DNA of 64,000 nt. Origin: Phialocephala subalpina (Eukaryota > Ascomycota > Leotiomycetes > Helotiales > Mollisiaceae). Location of the stretch: NCBI GenBank assembly GCA_900073065.1, contig FJOG01000005.1, positions 921,420-985,419 of the forward strand. The letters are read 5' to 3'. The notes beneath the pieces are model-generated. The model had not been told where the DNA came from and did not search any database. It saw nothing but the letters and a program-made list of their open reading frames with translations. Below are positions 46,864 through 56,768 of this stretch, piece by piece. The position numbers were made by a program, and so were the translations under genes. Each line of letters opens with the position of its first letter. The stretch's first letter is position 1.

Positions 46864-49438
46864 ATGACCAAGAAGGCAGACGTTGAGATGATGAACACGG
46901 CGGAGTTAGACCCGACAGAAGTTAAGGACGTCGATATCAAAGTAATACTCAAATCTATCTTGGAGGAGCTGAAAGGTATCAAAGTCCAGCTCGCTCGGCA
47001 GCATCACGGAAATGAACATCTGGACAAAGCAAAGTCTAAATCCTACGTTTCGAACCCTCTTGATGGATTGGTAGGTTACATGATCATACAAAGAAGTTCA
47101 AAAGCTGATTGAAGTCACTAGAAAACCAACGACTTTCTTGAGAGCTTAAGTCCGATGAGCTCTGCTCAGATTTTCTCAGTGGAACTCAGAAATGGCCCAC
47201 TTCTTCACGAAGCTCTTAAGAGATACAAACTGGACTTAGTTCCGTCGTGGAGCACTCTCTATGGTGCCAACTTAGCCAGAGAAGAGGTCATAGAGGATCC
47301 CGAAGCCATCGCACGTGATCTCGCATGGACTTCGATCACGGGTGAGTGTCAATTTCTCGGAGAATTATTCCCTCTTTCGGTTGTCTTAGGAGTGCATTGC
47401 TCCAGACGCACTCCTAAGACATGCATATCTGCTCTCGAGACATACAAAAGAAGCTAGCTGACTCCGAGATCTTGACAGGCGAATGCTGGAAGATTCCGAA
47501 TGACAACAGAGTAACGTTTTGCTTTCTCGCGCCTGGTTCTGATACTAAAACATTGGTTCGGGTCCGGAACTTCTTGTTCCATTTCCATAAGCCTAAGAGC
47601 AAAGAGGTAGCTAAGGGTGAAAACTTCAATGTTTGGGATTGGTTTGACACGGGAATTTCTGCGTACTGGTTCCCTGGTAAGACAACACCAAGCATGCCAC
47701 AGGAGGCTCTAGCAGTTTTGAACGGGGAGGCGAGCTCTTTGCGTTCATGGCCAAGCAACACAGCTCAGATCTCGCATTTGGCCGCTCCTTGGCGGAGGAT
47801 AATGTGAGTTCTTATTTCCAAAATGATATCGAGCATAACTAACTTCCAAGCAATCTCCAAGGTCTCACAACACTGGAGAATTGCGGAAGTCTGATAAACC
47901 GAGAAGAAATTTCCGACAGTGATCTTTGCCCTTTCCTAATTACAGACACTGGAGAATCGATCTTTCAGCGACCTATCGATGAGATGATAGAGCGAGCTAT
48001 CAAGTGCCATCTACGGTGTCTCCGCATATCAAGTACCCATCACGATGAAATGAGAACCAAAGACTGTGCACTATTTCACGTCACATTCTACGAAATACTT
48101 CAGCGGAATCCTACGAGCAGAATAACGGAACTGTGGCCTTGTGGGGACCTTTATAGCGATGGACAGCAACATCCCCAAGGTTCTCGTCAAATACGTGAAG
48201 CCGCTCTCACAGTCAGTCATTAAAGTCAGATGATTGAGGATTTGCTGACATTGAATAGGTAATTGCTGTCCCCAGTCGCGAGATGCCAGGTTCAAAGGCC
48301 AGGGCAATTTTCTGGACGATGATATGTCTGCGACCCAGTCAATTCCCTCACCTGTACTATTCGGAGCTGGGAGACGAAGTTTCTAGAAGCCGTACCAACG
48401 AAATGGTGGACGATATGAGCGACCTGATCCATAAAAGCTTAGTGACAGTGGTTTCTCGATGGGATGAAATTGCACAGTTTTTTGACGACTTACTTACAGA
48501 AAAAAGGGATCTGTTGCACCCAGACCATCACGATAGCTTGCTGACCGATGACGAAGCTTTATCAAGGTCTAAAAAGTACTTCTGGGCTATTGAATTTCTC
48601 AAAGAAGCGGGCAACAGTATATCTGATAACATCCGACAGACAGAGCGATTTTTGGGATTCCTTGAATCGAATCCTCCAGGGACAAAGAAAGCAGAAAACG
48701 AATTTCACCTGAGACGCAAAAGACACCATCTCACTCTTCAGAAATTGGAGTCTCTCGAGACTAGGTTCAGGCTGAAAAGAGAAGAGGCTGTAGCGTTGAG
48801 GGACGGGGTACGTTTTCGATCTCTCAGAGAGTTGGAGACAACATGCTAAATACCGCAGCTATTCAGTGCCAGCACGGTGATAGACAGCCGGGCATCTATC
48901 CAACTCGGACAGAATGTCAAACTTCTCACATTTGTGAGCATCTTCTTTCTTCCTCTTTCATTCTGTGCTGTACGTATCTCTTCCACAACTCCAAAGTTCA
49001 GCAGCACAAGTCGCTGATCCATATCCTTGACTCTAGTCAGTCTGGAGTATCAATAATATGCTATTCAGTATGACAGCATTTGCGATTGTAACGCCCATCA
49101 TTGGGATAAGCACGTACATTATAGTCTTCAACCTCAGTAGAATTGCTGCATTCTTCACACAATTGCAGACACTAAGCCGTCGATCACGTGAGCCTGGACT
49201 TGACAGTACTACAGCTTCTCACGGCCGGCCATCATCCGCTTGGCATATTCCTCAATTCTATGTACGAAAGCTCCTGTCAAAAGCATGGAGTAATATCCCG
49301 AGCGTGAAAAGGTTGATACCCGGTAGACGCAGAAAAGGAGCGGATTCTGGGGAAGAATTCAAGCCAACATCTTTCGGAGATCTTCGAGATGTTCATGTGA
49401 AAATTGAAGTTGACGTTGAGACTGGGAGCGCAACTTAG
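46864..49438 (+). CDS. CorA-like membrane protein (744 aa), seven exons
   Basis: Exons 46864-47070, 47122-47341, 47419-47803, 47851-48211, 48259-48807, 48859-48969, 49037-49438 keep one frame of 745 codons including the stop. The N-terminus is acidic and helical. The middle has no named domain. From about residue 480 a long coiled coil (KYFWAIEFLKEAGNSISDNI, then LTLQKLESLETRFRLKREEA) leads to VKLLTFVSIFFLPLSFCA and MTAFAIVTPIIGISTYIIVF, two closely spaced transmembrane helices. That is the layout of CorA/ZntB-type Mg2+ transporter-like proteins, which are numerous in Pezizomycotina. The GMN selectivity motif between the helices is not seen (WSINNM instead), so ion transport is uncertain. A basic cytosolic tail follows. 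Intron 2 carries a perfect hairpin over its 3' splice site. Confidence 0.8.
47382..47421 (+). promoter_or_regulatory. Hairpin enclosing a 3' splice site
   Basis: Bases 47382-47395 and 47408-47421 are perfectly complementary inverted arms of 14 bp with a 12-nt loop. The acceptor that keeps the frame (AAG, ending at 47418) lies inside the right arm. A better-looking acceptor (CCAG, ending 47405) lies in the loop and would shift the frame. The RNA structure could therefore hide the productive splice site. Confidence 0.55.
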
Positions 49439-50344
49439 TCAATTGAAAGCAAGGTATCTATGAGAGTCTGAACGACTACGTATAGAAAAAAACAAGATCT
49501 TATTCTCGAGATATGCGTGGTACTTTGGAATTTGATCACAGAGTAACTCGAGATCGTTGAAAATCTTTCCCCAAAAGAATAGCCTGTCAGACAGCGAAAT
49601 CAGACATAAATAAACGTCCACTCAAGAGACAGAGATGAAAGTGAAAGGTCCCCCCAGTTATTTGTAACACCTGAGCCCCTAACTTTAGCGAGCTCTAGCT
49701 CCGAATTGAGGACGAGGTCAAGCCACATCAAACTCGTATTCGGAGCAAAAGTCGAGAGCCTCAAGACCCAATCAATACAAGAACACAGAGAATGGAGAAA
49801 AAATAGCTTTTCTATCTCCACCTATGCTGTGCAAAAAAGCCACTCGCGCATGATCATCAACGCCCAAATGAATGAAGACGATTAGCGAGAATCGAGTCGA
49901 ATAGACCCATGATTTCATATCCTTTTCTAGGACCATTCTCAAAAGCTCATTGAATCTAGTGTTCGTGTCGATTCGCTTATAGAACAAGTCCATCTCGCTA
50001 AATGTTGCGTTTAAAAAAACAGAGGCGAAAAAAAAAAGACATACAACAGTGGGTATTCGCTGGTGGTCACCCACCCAACTACTAATCCACCGATAGACTG
50101 CTTGTGTATGGCAGAGCGGACGGGATGCCCAATTTTCAGTCTTCTATGGTCGTATGTGGTAGTCAGTTGTAGTATTTAATACTATATAAGACAATGCTGC
50201 AATAAAGCACCTCAAATAATCGGCCCCCCGCCTGAAAATTTAGCGAGAATCGACCTGAAGCCCCTGGAAGTCAAACACAAAACCAACAGAGCGACGTTGA
50301 CACAATTCACGAGATCACCCCTCACCAGAGTATCCAATCTCTCC
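49439..50344. other. Intergenic region, no gene seen
   Basis: Short frames only. The word TTTAGCGAG or its reverse complement occurs at about 49683, 49994 and 50239, with a related ATTAGCGAGAATCGA at 49866. This may be remains of small repeated elements, but no paired termini could be fixed. Confidence 0.35.
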
Positions 50345-50425
50345 TCAACCCCTGCGATATTCTTTACTCCACTCCCCAGGCTCATCCGACTTCTCCCTTC
50401 TCGCAGCCGTAACCAAACCATCTAG

Positions 50426-50905
50426 CTAATCCTGGTGTCCATTTAACATCGGATTCGGTTTCCTCCTCGCAAAATCCTTGAACACACTCCCGATTTGGCT
50501 CTCCTGCGTCAGGATCCTCACTCTGCCTCCCTCTAAATCTTCCACGATCCATGCATGATACACATACAATTTCTCCCCGCCTTCACCATCAGTGATAGCC
50601 TGCCAGGCCAGTCTTCCTGGCTCTCCTTTGGACGGGGAAATGGATTCTTCGACCGTACAAGGCAAACGTGGGAAGCCGAAGATTGAGAAGGAGAAACCGT
50701 TTCCTTTCTCTAAGATGGGGCCGGAATCTGGAGGCGTGATTTCAGCGCAGTTCCAGTAGTAGGTTTCCCATTTCGTGATATCGGAGAGAAGAGACCAGAT
50801 TTTTGTAGCGGTGATGTCTTTGGCGATCACTTCGTTGGAGACGTAGTTGTCTGTTGTGCCCGGGACGTAGCGGTCGGGCCAGGTAATTGCGGTTGCTGTT
50901 GCCAT
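50426..50905 (-). CDS. SRPBCC (START/polyketide-cyclase-like) protein, C-terminus cut by TAG
   Basis: Single exon, 159 aa to the first stop. Residues of about 20-150 form a helix-grip lipid-binding fold: VIAKDITATKIWSLLSDITKWETY, then GFSFSIFGFPRLPCTVEE, RLAWQA, YVYHAWIVEDLEGGRVRILTQESQIG. It belongs to the SRPBCC superfamily, whose members bind hydrophobic ligands or act as cyclases; the fungal role is unknown. The frame ends NPMLNGHQD then TAG (50428-50426), where relatives read on with Trp. Beyond the TAG the same frame continues for 26 sense codons (LDGLVTAARREK...) to a TGA at 50347-50345, keeping the family's usual C-terminal helix. The gene is otherwise intact, so it is either shortened by a recent nonsense change or recoded. 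Confidence 0.75.
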   Translation of the reverse strand: MATATAITWPDRYVPGTTDNYVSNEVIAKDITATKIWSLLSDITKWETYYWNCAEITPPDSGPILEKGNGFSFSIFGFPRLPCTVEESISPSKGEPGRLAWQAITDGEGGEKLYVYHAWIVEDLEGGRVRILTQESQIGSVFKDFARRKPNPMLNGHQD

Positions 50906-51288
50906 GGTGAGGATATTTTTGATGCTTGTGAAGGTTCGAATGGTGTTGGAATTGGTGTTTTATTTTAAAGTGATGGGTGCTTATTCACGACGTGCATGAC
51001 GAAACCGGGAAATAGTACCGTCGACACCGATGATCTCCAGGTATTTCCCGTATTTATAATGACTCTTCCTCCCAACTTATTTCTACTCCAATTATGTAAA
51101 GCATGGAATCTGTTTTATTTCCACGTCTGCACACCTTTCCGGCCATGCCCATTGATGTTACTGTAGTACAGGAGGGGGTTCTCGGATCGGAGATAAGTTG
51201 TCACTCTCTGAGCCGATCGGAGCTTCGTCTGACAAATCCTCGATCCTGCAACAAATTTCTTCGTTCTCTTTTGGCGCCAGTGTCAATT
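50906..51288. other. Promoter region of the SRPBCC gene
   Basis: No gene. It also holds the 3' flank of the minus-strand membrane-protein gene ending at 51289. Confidence 0.35.
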
Positions 51289-52798
51289 TTAGAAGCCCCC
51301 AGATAAGTCTTCCCTGGATCTTGTTGTACTAACGGAAGTCCAATCGAGGCTTGTTCGGTTGAAGTCGGGATGAAGTGGAAGTGAGTCACAAGGCACCGCA
51401 ATCAATCCTCCCTCATCCTTGATCAAAGCGCTCAGCTCTTCTTCAGTCATAATATTCTGATAGTATTCTCGTAATTGAAAGCGTATGCAGATCGTCAATA
51501 TCAAAACGTATATCACGATCAATGCAAGGCCAATCTTGTCCTCGAGATCCAAGGATGGTTGCGGTTTGAGTTTTCGAGAAAGATATTGGACGCAGTCCTC
51601 GCCCAAAGAGACGCCGAGATCCTAGGTTGGTCAGCTCATGGACTCAGTATGCTGTTGGCCTAGACTTACGGATTGGAGCTGGCAAGATGCCATGAAGTTC
51701 ATTGAGTTGGTCCATCGCTGGTGCTTGTGCCTGGTTTGGAGCAGGTGTTCTAGTTCGAGCAGTAGGGATGCTACAGTGACGATACCAAGGGCCAGCATTT
51801 TCACTTTGCCTATCGGCTTCAAATTCATCCAGAGAGGTGTCCATCCTCCAAGGAGCACAAATAGAAAGTTATTCCAGGAAGGCGTCCTTCCTCCAAGGAA
51901 CACAAATAGACGATCGGACAAGTATCGATGGACGAGCTGTACCAGGCTGATCATACCGGTACGTTCTAGAATAAAGTTTCTGGAGTACCAAACAACCGTC
52001 AACAGGTATGGTATAAATATAATACCCAGCAAGACCCAAAGTATAATGGTGATCGTACGCCAGGTACCGTCACTCGAGTCGATGCATACATACACATTCC
52101 GATTGTTTTCAGCGCGTTTAGCAAAGACAAGAACGCTCCTTACCATCAGCATGAAAGCTCTCAATCTCGACACAGGAGCGTCCATCAACCAGTCATCGAT
52201 GTCTGGTGGAGCCTTGGGCGTCTTGGCCAAATTCTTGATGCAATCTTCTCCAAGTGGGAGGTTCTGTGCCTAAGTGCAGTATTGTCAGTCCCGCCAGGCT
52301 CTTCCCTTACAAGAATCCGACACATACCTTTCTATTCTCACATTCTTGCAGAAAGCTGTACGCCAACGCTTGTCTGCTGTCCGCTTCACTCTTCACTTGC
52401 AAATTCACACCCTGTGCGGCAGACAAGGAGCTATGAAATGCTGGAAGAAGGCTGACTGCCTCGTAGATAAGTGTCAACACACCAAAGGCGAGTGTTGCCC
52501 AGAAAGTTCGCCTTGCAAGGATTTTTTGGCGTGTTTCTTTCTGAGTCGCAAATTCTCTTGGTTGACTTTCGAGATGAGAGGGATGCGAGCTAGCTTGGCC
52601 AAGTTCGAGGTCAATGTTTTTGAATGGGAAGGAGAAATTGCGTGTTGTAGAGGGCGGATAGTAAGGTACGGCTGAGAAAGGCGATTTGATGTTCGGAGGT
52701 GCTTGGAGAGAGATGTCTTTCTGGACTGTTTGCGTTTGCGAAGGCGTCATCATGTCTCTCTGAATTTTCACGCATCCAGCGGAGATCCAGCTTTTCAT
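51289..52798 (-). CDS. Multi-pass membrane protein with duplicated LGEDC motif (467 aa)
   Basis: Exons 52798-52328, 52269-51670 and 51621-51289, both introns phase 0 (GTATGT...TTAG, GTAAGT...CTAG). The N-terminal 100 residues are polar, then FWATLAFGVLTLIYEAVSLL gives the first transmembrane segment. Exon 2 opens with LPLGEDCIKNLAK and exon 3 with VSLGEDCVQYLSR, so both introns sit just before a copy of the same motif, as if an exon had been duplicated. Further hydrophobic segments are IITIILWVLLGIIFIPYLL, MLALGIVTVASLLL and IGLALIVIYVLILTICI. Inside exon 2 a short tandem duplication encodes two copies of FLFVxLGGxTPxWxN. I do not recognise the family. ATG 52798 is the first in frame; Met16 and Met17 are alternatives. 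Confidence 0.65.
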
Positions 52799-53221
52799 TT
52801 TGTTAGGCTCAAGCTCCGATGTTTACGATCGCGGAAAGGATGACGTAGAAGAGGAAGGAAGTTGGTGAGGCTGTGGTAACTCGGTGAGCAGACAAGTTCT
52901 CGCTTGCATTGCACAGCCACCACGGCACATGAATCCTATGAACCCCATGAAGAATGCTTCGAGAGAAGAGGATGTGGGGTCTTTCGACCACAATCATTTC
53001 AATTAGCTTTGGCATCGAAGCTAATTGACCCCTGTGGCAGTCATGTCGATGCGAGTTTATGCTGACCAGCGGTGCAGGAACAGCCGCGCATCGCACCTTC
53101 TCACAAGACTACAAAATCTGTTCTTCGCTCTTCGATCCTCAACTTTCTGCTCTCTTGCTTCAATATATTCTGTGCATATATTACTTCTATAATCAAGGTC
53201 AGCGAGGACATCGATTGACCT
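52799..53221. other. Divergent promoter region
   Basis: Between the minus-strand membrane protein and the plus-strand HET relic. The last 60 bases are C/T- and A/T-rich, like a leader. No gene seen. Confidence 0.35.
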
Positions 53222-53960
53222 ATGGCAAATGATTTTCAATACACACCATTGGCTCCAGGAGAAATCCGCGTCCTAGATCTGCTGGCTGGGGATAACGACT
53301 CGCCTATTGCATGCCGTCTTCGACATGTTCTTATAGAAAAGTTTCGAGAATATGAAGCTGTTTCATACACCTGTAATTTTGTGTCTCATAAGTCACGAAC
53401 TTGGTTTCCCCCCCCCCCCCCCCCCTTTTGCAGCGTGAAGGCTGGAGCGATACTCTCGAGCAGCTTTTTCAACCACTCAACTTTGATCGGACAATCGAAG
53501 AGGCTGGATTAAGTTCCTGCATTCAGTAAGGCGTTATGGCAGCAGTGTTCTTGCTTAGAGAAAATGGTTCGAGAATGTCCAGGCAAGGCTGAGAGATTGA
53601 GAATCCTGTTCTCGAGATCGACGTAGCATTCAAACAAGCCTTGAAATATAAGTGTCAGAATGAAAAGAGAACGATAATAACACATTGGTTCTGATGTCTA
53701 GGGGGCACCTAGCCTTGCGGTCGTGCCATCGACCTTGAGGGAAAATCATTTTGTGTCACACCAAATTTGGATGAGGCCTCGAGACAGTTCCGCAAATAAG
53801 CATCTGGAGAACAGGATAAGGCTAGTGTAGCAAGTGGTAGCCAAGTCTCACGGTGCCTATGGATCGACGCCATCTGCTTATATCTTGATCGATACCGAAC
53901 GAAATACCGTAGAAACTTGAGGTTGGACCTTTATTTTCCGAGGGGTTTTGTATTATGTTA
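53222..53960 (+). pseudogene. HET-domain gene fragment with internal insertion
   Basis: MANDFQYTPLAPGEIRVLDLL, then DSPIACRLRHV and YEAVSYTC, is the classical HET-protein N-terminus. The next expected motifs appear only about 350 bp later: AIDLEGKSFCVTPNLDEASRQFR near 53728-53790, ending in TAA, and LWIDAIC near 53855. The gap holds an 18-base C run (53408-53425) and no HET sequence, so the domain seems split by foreign or duplicated DNA. The reading frame stops at 53512. Everything C-terminal of the WIDAIC motif is lost. This is the third HET relic of the window. Confidence 0.8.
53408..53425 (+). repeat. 18-base poly-C tract
   Basis: Uninterrupted C run within the HET relic, at the left edge of the inserted segment. 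Likely length-variable. Confidence 0.85.
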
Positions 53961-54031
53961 GTCGGACTAATACATCGCTTTCATCAATTCCGCCTTCGCA
54001 TCGCCTTACCTGTTCTTTATCACACCGGGCA

Positions 54032-54977
54032 TTAGGGGCCGAGCACATCAGCCAACACCTCCGCTGAGGTGCCAGAAATGTTGTCTTGGACAATTCGACT
54101 TCTCATACCCATGTCCCATTCGCGCCACCTTCCCTCATCGGCTGACCGTCTTGGTCTATCAATATCGTAAGACCAGATATCATATGCTTTCAGAATAGCT
54201 TCGTCGGCAGCAAGCTCTTGGGGATACGTCGAGAGTACCTTGTCCATTTCGTGGTAAAAGTCTTCTCGATATGGTCGCCATCCAAAGTACATCTTCGTGT
54301 ATTCCCAATACTCTGGGAACTATCCGGCGAATTCCCAGTCAATAATACCTGTTATCTTCCCATTCTTTACCATGATATTCTCAGGTGACATGTCTGCATG
54401 GGTAAATTTCGTGACGTAGGAATTGGATTTGTTGTGAATATTTGTAACGTCCTTGTCAAAAGCCTATAAATCCATAGAATCGCCTCTTCGCACAAATATA
54501 TGGAAGTCGGCTACAGTATGCTCTCGAAGGGACCGAAGCGTCTACCGCCTAAGCGGTGATCATAGCCGGATCCTAGCATCAATGGTCCAACAAATCCTTC
54601 TTTAGGCGGTTGAAGACCTCGTAGCTGTTCGAGATATCCTGCAAGCTCTGTGACTAAGCTTGTTTTTTGCTCTGGCGTCAAGGTTTGCCAAGTCACGTTC
54701 AGGGTATTACCCGGAACTAACTCCATAACCAAGTCCTGAGATCCATCTATACAATTGTATACACCGAAGACTTTGGGAATTGGAATTGTGGTATTTGGCG
54801 AACAAACTCCATCGCCTCAAATTCAGTCGGATGACATTGCATCTTAATCAGTTGGTTGAGACCGATATACCTGACCTTCGCTCCTGATCCCTTAAGCCTC
54901 TCGTAAGTCTTGTTTCCCTCACATAGACGGTCCCATGTTCGAAGCCTAGTCCATAGAGGAAGATGTTTGTTGCTCAT
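54032..54977 (-). pseudogene. Aminoglycoside-phosphotransferase-like kinase gene, broken
   Basis: Order of motifs is that of fungal APH/choline-kinase-like proteins: MSNKHLPLWTRLRTW, TEFEAMEFVRQ, KVFGVYNCIDG, LVMELVPGNTL, the catalytic loop HADMSPENIMVKNGKITG, then IIDWEFAG and PEYWEYTKMYFGW. These enzymes phosphorylate small molecules, and the HxDxxxxN and DWE residues are still present. Lesions: a one-base frameshift near 54795, another near 54520, a TAG at 54466-54464, and a TAG at 54322-54320 exactly where the family has Trp (EFAGWFPEYW). The last 86 codons are open. The gene is not functional as it stands. Confidence 0.85.
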
Positions 54978-55695
54978 CTTTATATTCGCGCCGTAGTGAT
55001 CGCCTCGTTGTAATGCCGATGTAGGAAGAATAAGCTGGCCAAGCTGCGGTTGGACGAGAATTGACCATAGGAATTATAGAAATGTGATAGCGGTTGCGAC
55101 GACGACGGAGTCGGACGAGCAGAGGTTATGCTTGTATCTCGATTAATACAACGTGACGCAGAGGAACGATTGTTGTTGGAGACATTCATGGGAATCGAAA
55201 CTAGAGTGGTCGATTGGGTCGTCTAAACTCACTGTGTGTCAGGGGTTTCGGCAAGGCCCGACGGCGCGTAAATGAGGGTCCTAGTAGAAAGCTTAGTCAG
55301 GGTTCATCGGAGAAAGAGTCTTGGCGGGCCCGAGGATCTGACTTCCACAATACAAAACTTGAGACACATTGGAAGAGACTGAACATACATGAGCCGAGCG
55401 ACTTGCATCCACTTGGATGTTCCATCTTCAGCCTCCATGCCGCAAGCGAATTTTCAATGAGCATTTGTGCCAAAGACTGAGAGACGGATGTTCATCAAGC
55501 TCTCATGTGGCCTGACAACGGGATCAACTGAAGCACATAGAAGCACTTCAAACGATCTTGGACTTCCCCACACTGCTTAAAAATTGCGGCAAAAACTATC
55601 TGTGAAGCTGCTCCACTCCCCTCCGCGAAACCCCAAACTTTCCTCCGACCCAACATTCTTAATTTCTCACGAACTCAATCACCCACTTCTCCAAA
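54978..55695. other. Divergent region upstream of the kinase relic and FGP-motif gene
   Basis: No gene recognised. A 24-nt word at 55317-55340 matches 21683-21706 at 22 positions. The 80 bases before 55696 are a C/T-rich leader. Confidence 0.35.
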
Positions 55696-56768
55696 ATGTT
55701 TAGGAACGCGCCAACTTCCGAGGTCTTCTTTGCCTTTGGTCCCAGTGACTCGTATTTGCTAGACACGCCAAAGATTTGGAAATAGTGAGCAAAGTCTTAG
55801 ACCGTGAAAGACGTGACGAAAGGCGCTAAGTTATCGTCTAGTTAAGGCCTCTCATCGAGCCTACAAAGCCAAATCAACGAAAGCGGTCCCGCTGGCATTC
55901 ATTATCCTCACTGGATAGGTCTAGGACCTGACAACTTATTCCACTGCACTTACGAGACCAATGGCGGTGAACTCTGGCAAAGTAAGTCATCGCGATCAAC
56001 ATGCTGTCCCACTGAGTGAATATAATTACAAACATTACCTCCTTTCCACAACTCAAGAAATGGCTCGAGGAGAAAGCCCCCATGAGCGGCTCGAGAACTC
56101 GACTTGTTTTCGGTCACGAAGATACTACTTATTTCACGATCGACAAACAGGCGGGTACAAAATGGAGTAATATTCTAGAACGGATGGAAGATTGCATCCT
56201 CAAGTGCGATATAAACCCCGAGCAAGTCGCGCTTGGAGATAACAACTCGTTCTACTTTCGCTTTAATAAAACAGAGGGTGTTTCGTCGTTGAATGACAGT
56301 TACCCTGAAGTGCACAAGATGCTTGAGGACACTTCGACTTTGCCTAAGGTCTGACAAGAATTCTATCGCTTGAAAGACCCCGCCGATTGGTGTAGTTCGT
56401 GGCTCTCAATCCACACAGGAGGAACGAGTATTTACTTGTGGATGCGAATGATGTAATTCATTGGCGTGTTTCGACTGCTATCAGTCATGATGTGAGGGAA
56501 GTCATGATGTGAGGGAAGTCATGATGTGAGGGAAGTCATGATGTGAGGGAAGTCATGATGTGAGGGAAGTCATGATGTGAGGGAAGTCATATACGCTTAT
56601 TGTGGAGCTGGGCCACAGACAGTCGGACCTTCATCATCCTCGCAAGATGTTCGCCAAATACTCGAAGGTGTCAAGCTTGTTCTGGAAGTTAGCTCGACTG
56701 TAGTCAGTGTGATATACGCTATGGGAGTAGCTGCCGCTGGGACGGTAGTAGCAGGGACTGTTGCTTGA
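55696..56768 (+). pseudogene. FGP-motif family protein gene, split by stops and a minisatellite
   Basis: MFRNAPTSEVFFAFGPSDSYLLDTP, then (after breaks) HYPHWIGLGPDNLFHCTYETNGGELW, KKWLEEKAP, TRLVFGHEDTTYFTIDK, QVALGDNNSFYFRF, FVALNPHRRNEYLLVD and VIHWRVSTAIS follow the order of a Pezizomycotina family built from repeated F/LGP-x-D-x-Y/F units, whose function is unknown. TAG-TGA stops occur at 55783-55788, and the next segment is out of phase. A normal intron (GTCTGAC...GTGTAG) joins LPK to FVALN near 56350-56396. At 56484 the reading frame enters six copies of a 17-nt unit. Without the five extra copies, SHDVREV would run straight into VIYAYCGAGPQTVG, a hydrophobic Val/Ala-rich tail ending at 56768. 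Confidence 0.65.
56484..56585 (+). repeat. Perfect 17-nt minisatellite, six copies
   Basis: Six identical units of GTCATGATGTGAGGGAA followed by a partial GTCAT. The first copy is read as SHDVREV within the FGP-motif gene. Because 17 is not a multiple of 3 and each further copy brings ATG-ATG-TGA into frame, any copy beyond the first ends translation. Perfect identity of all units means the expansion is recent. Confidence 0.97.
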
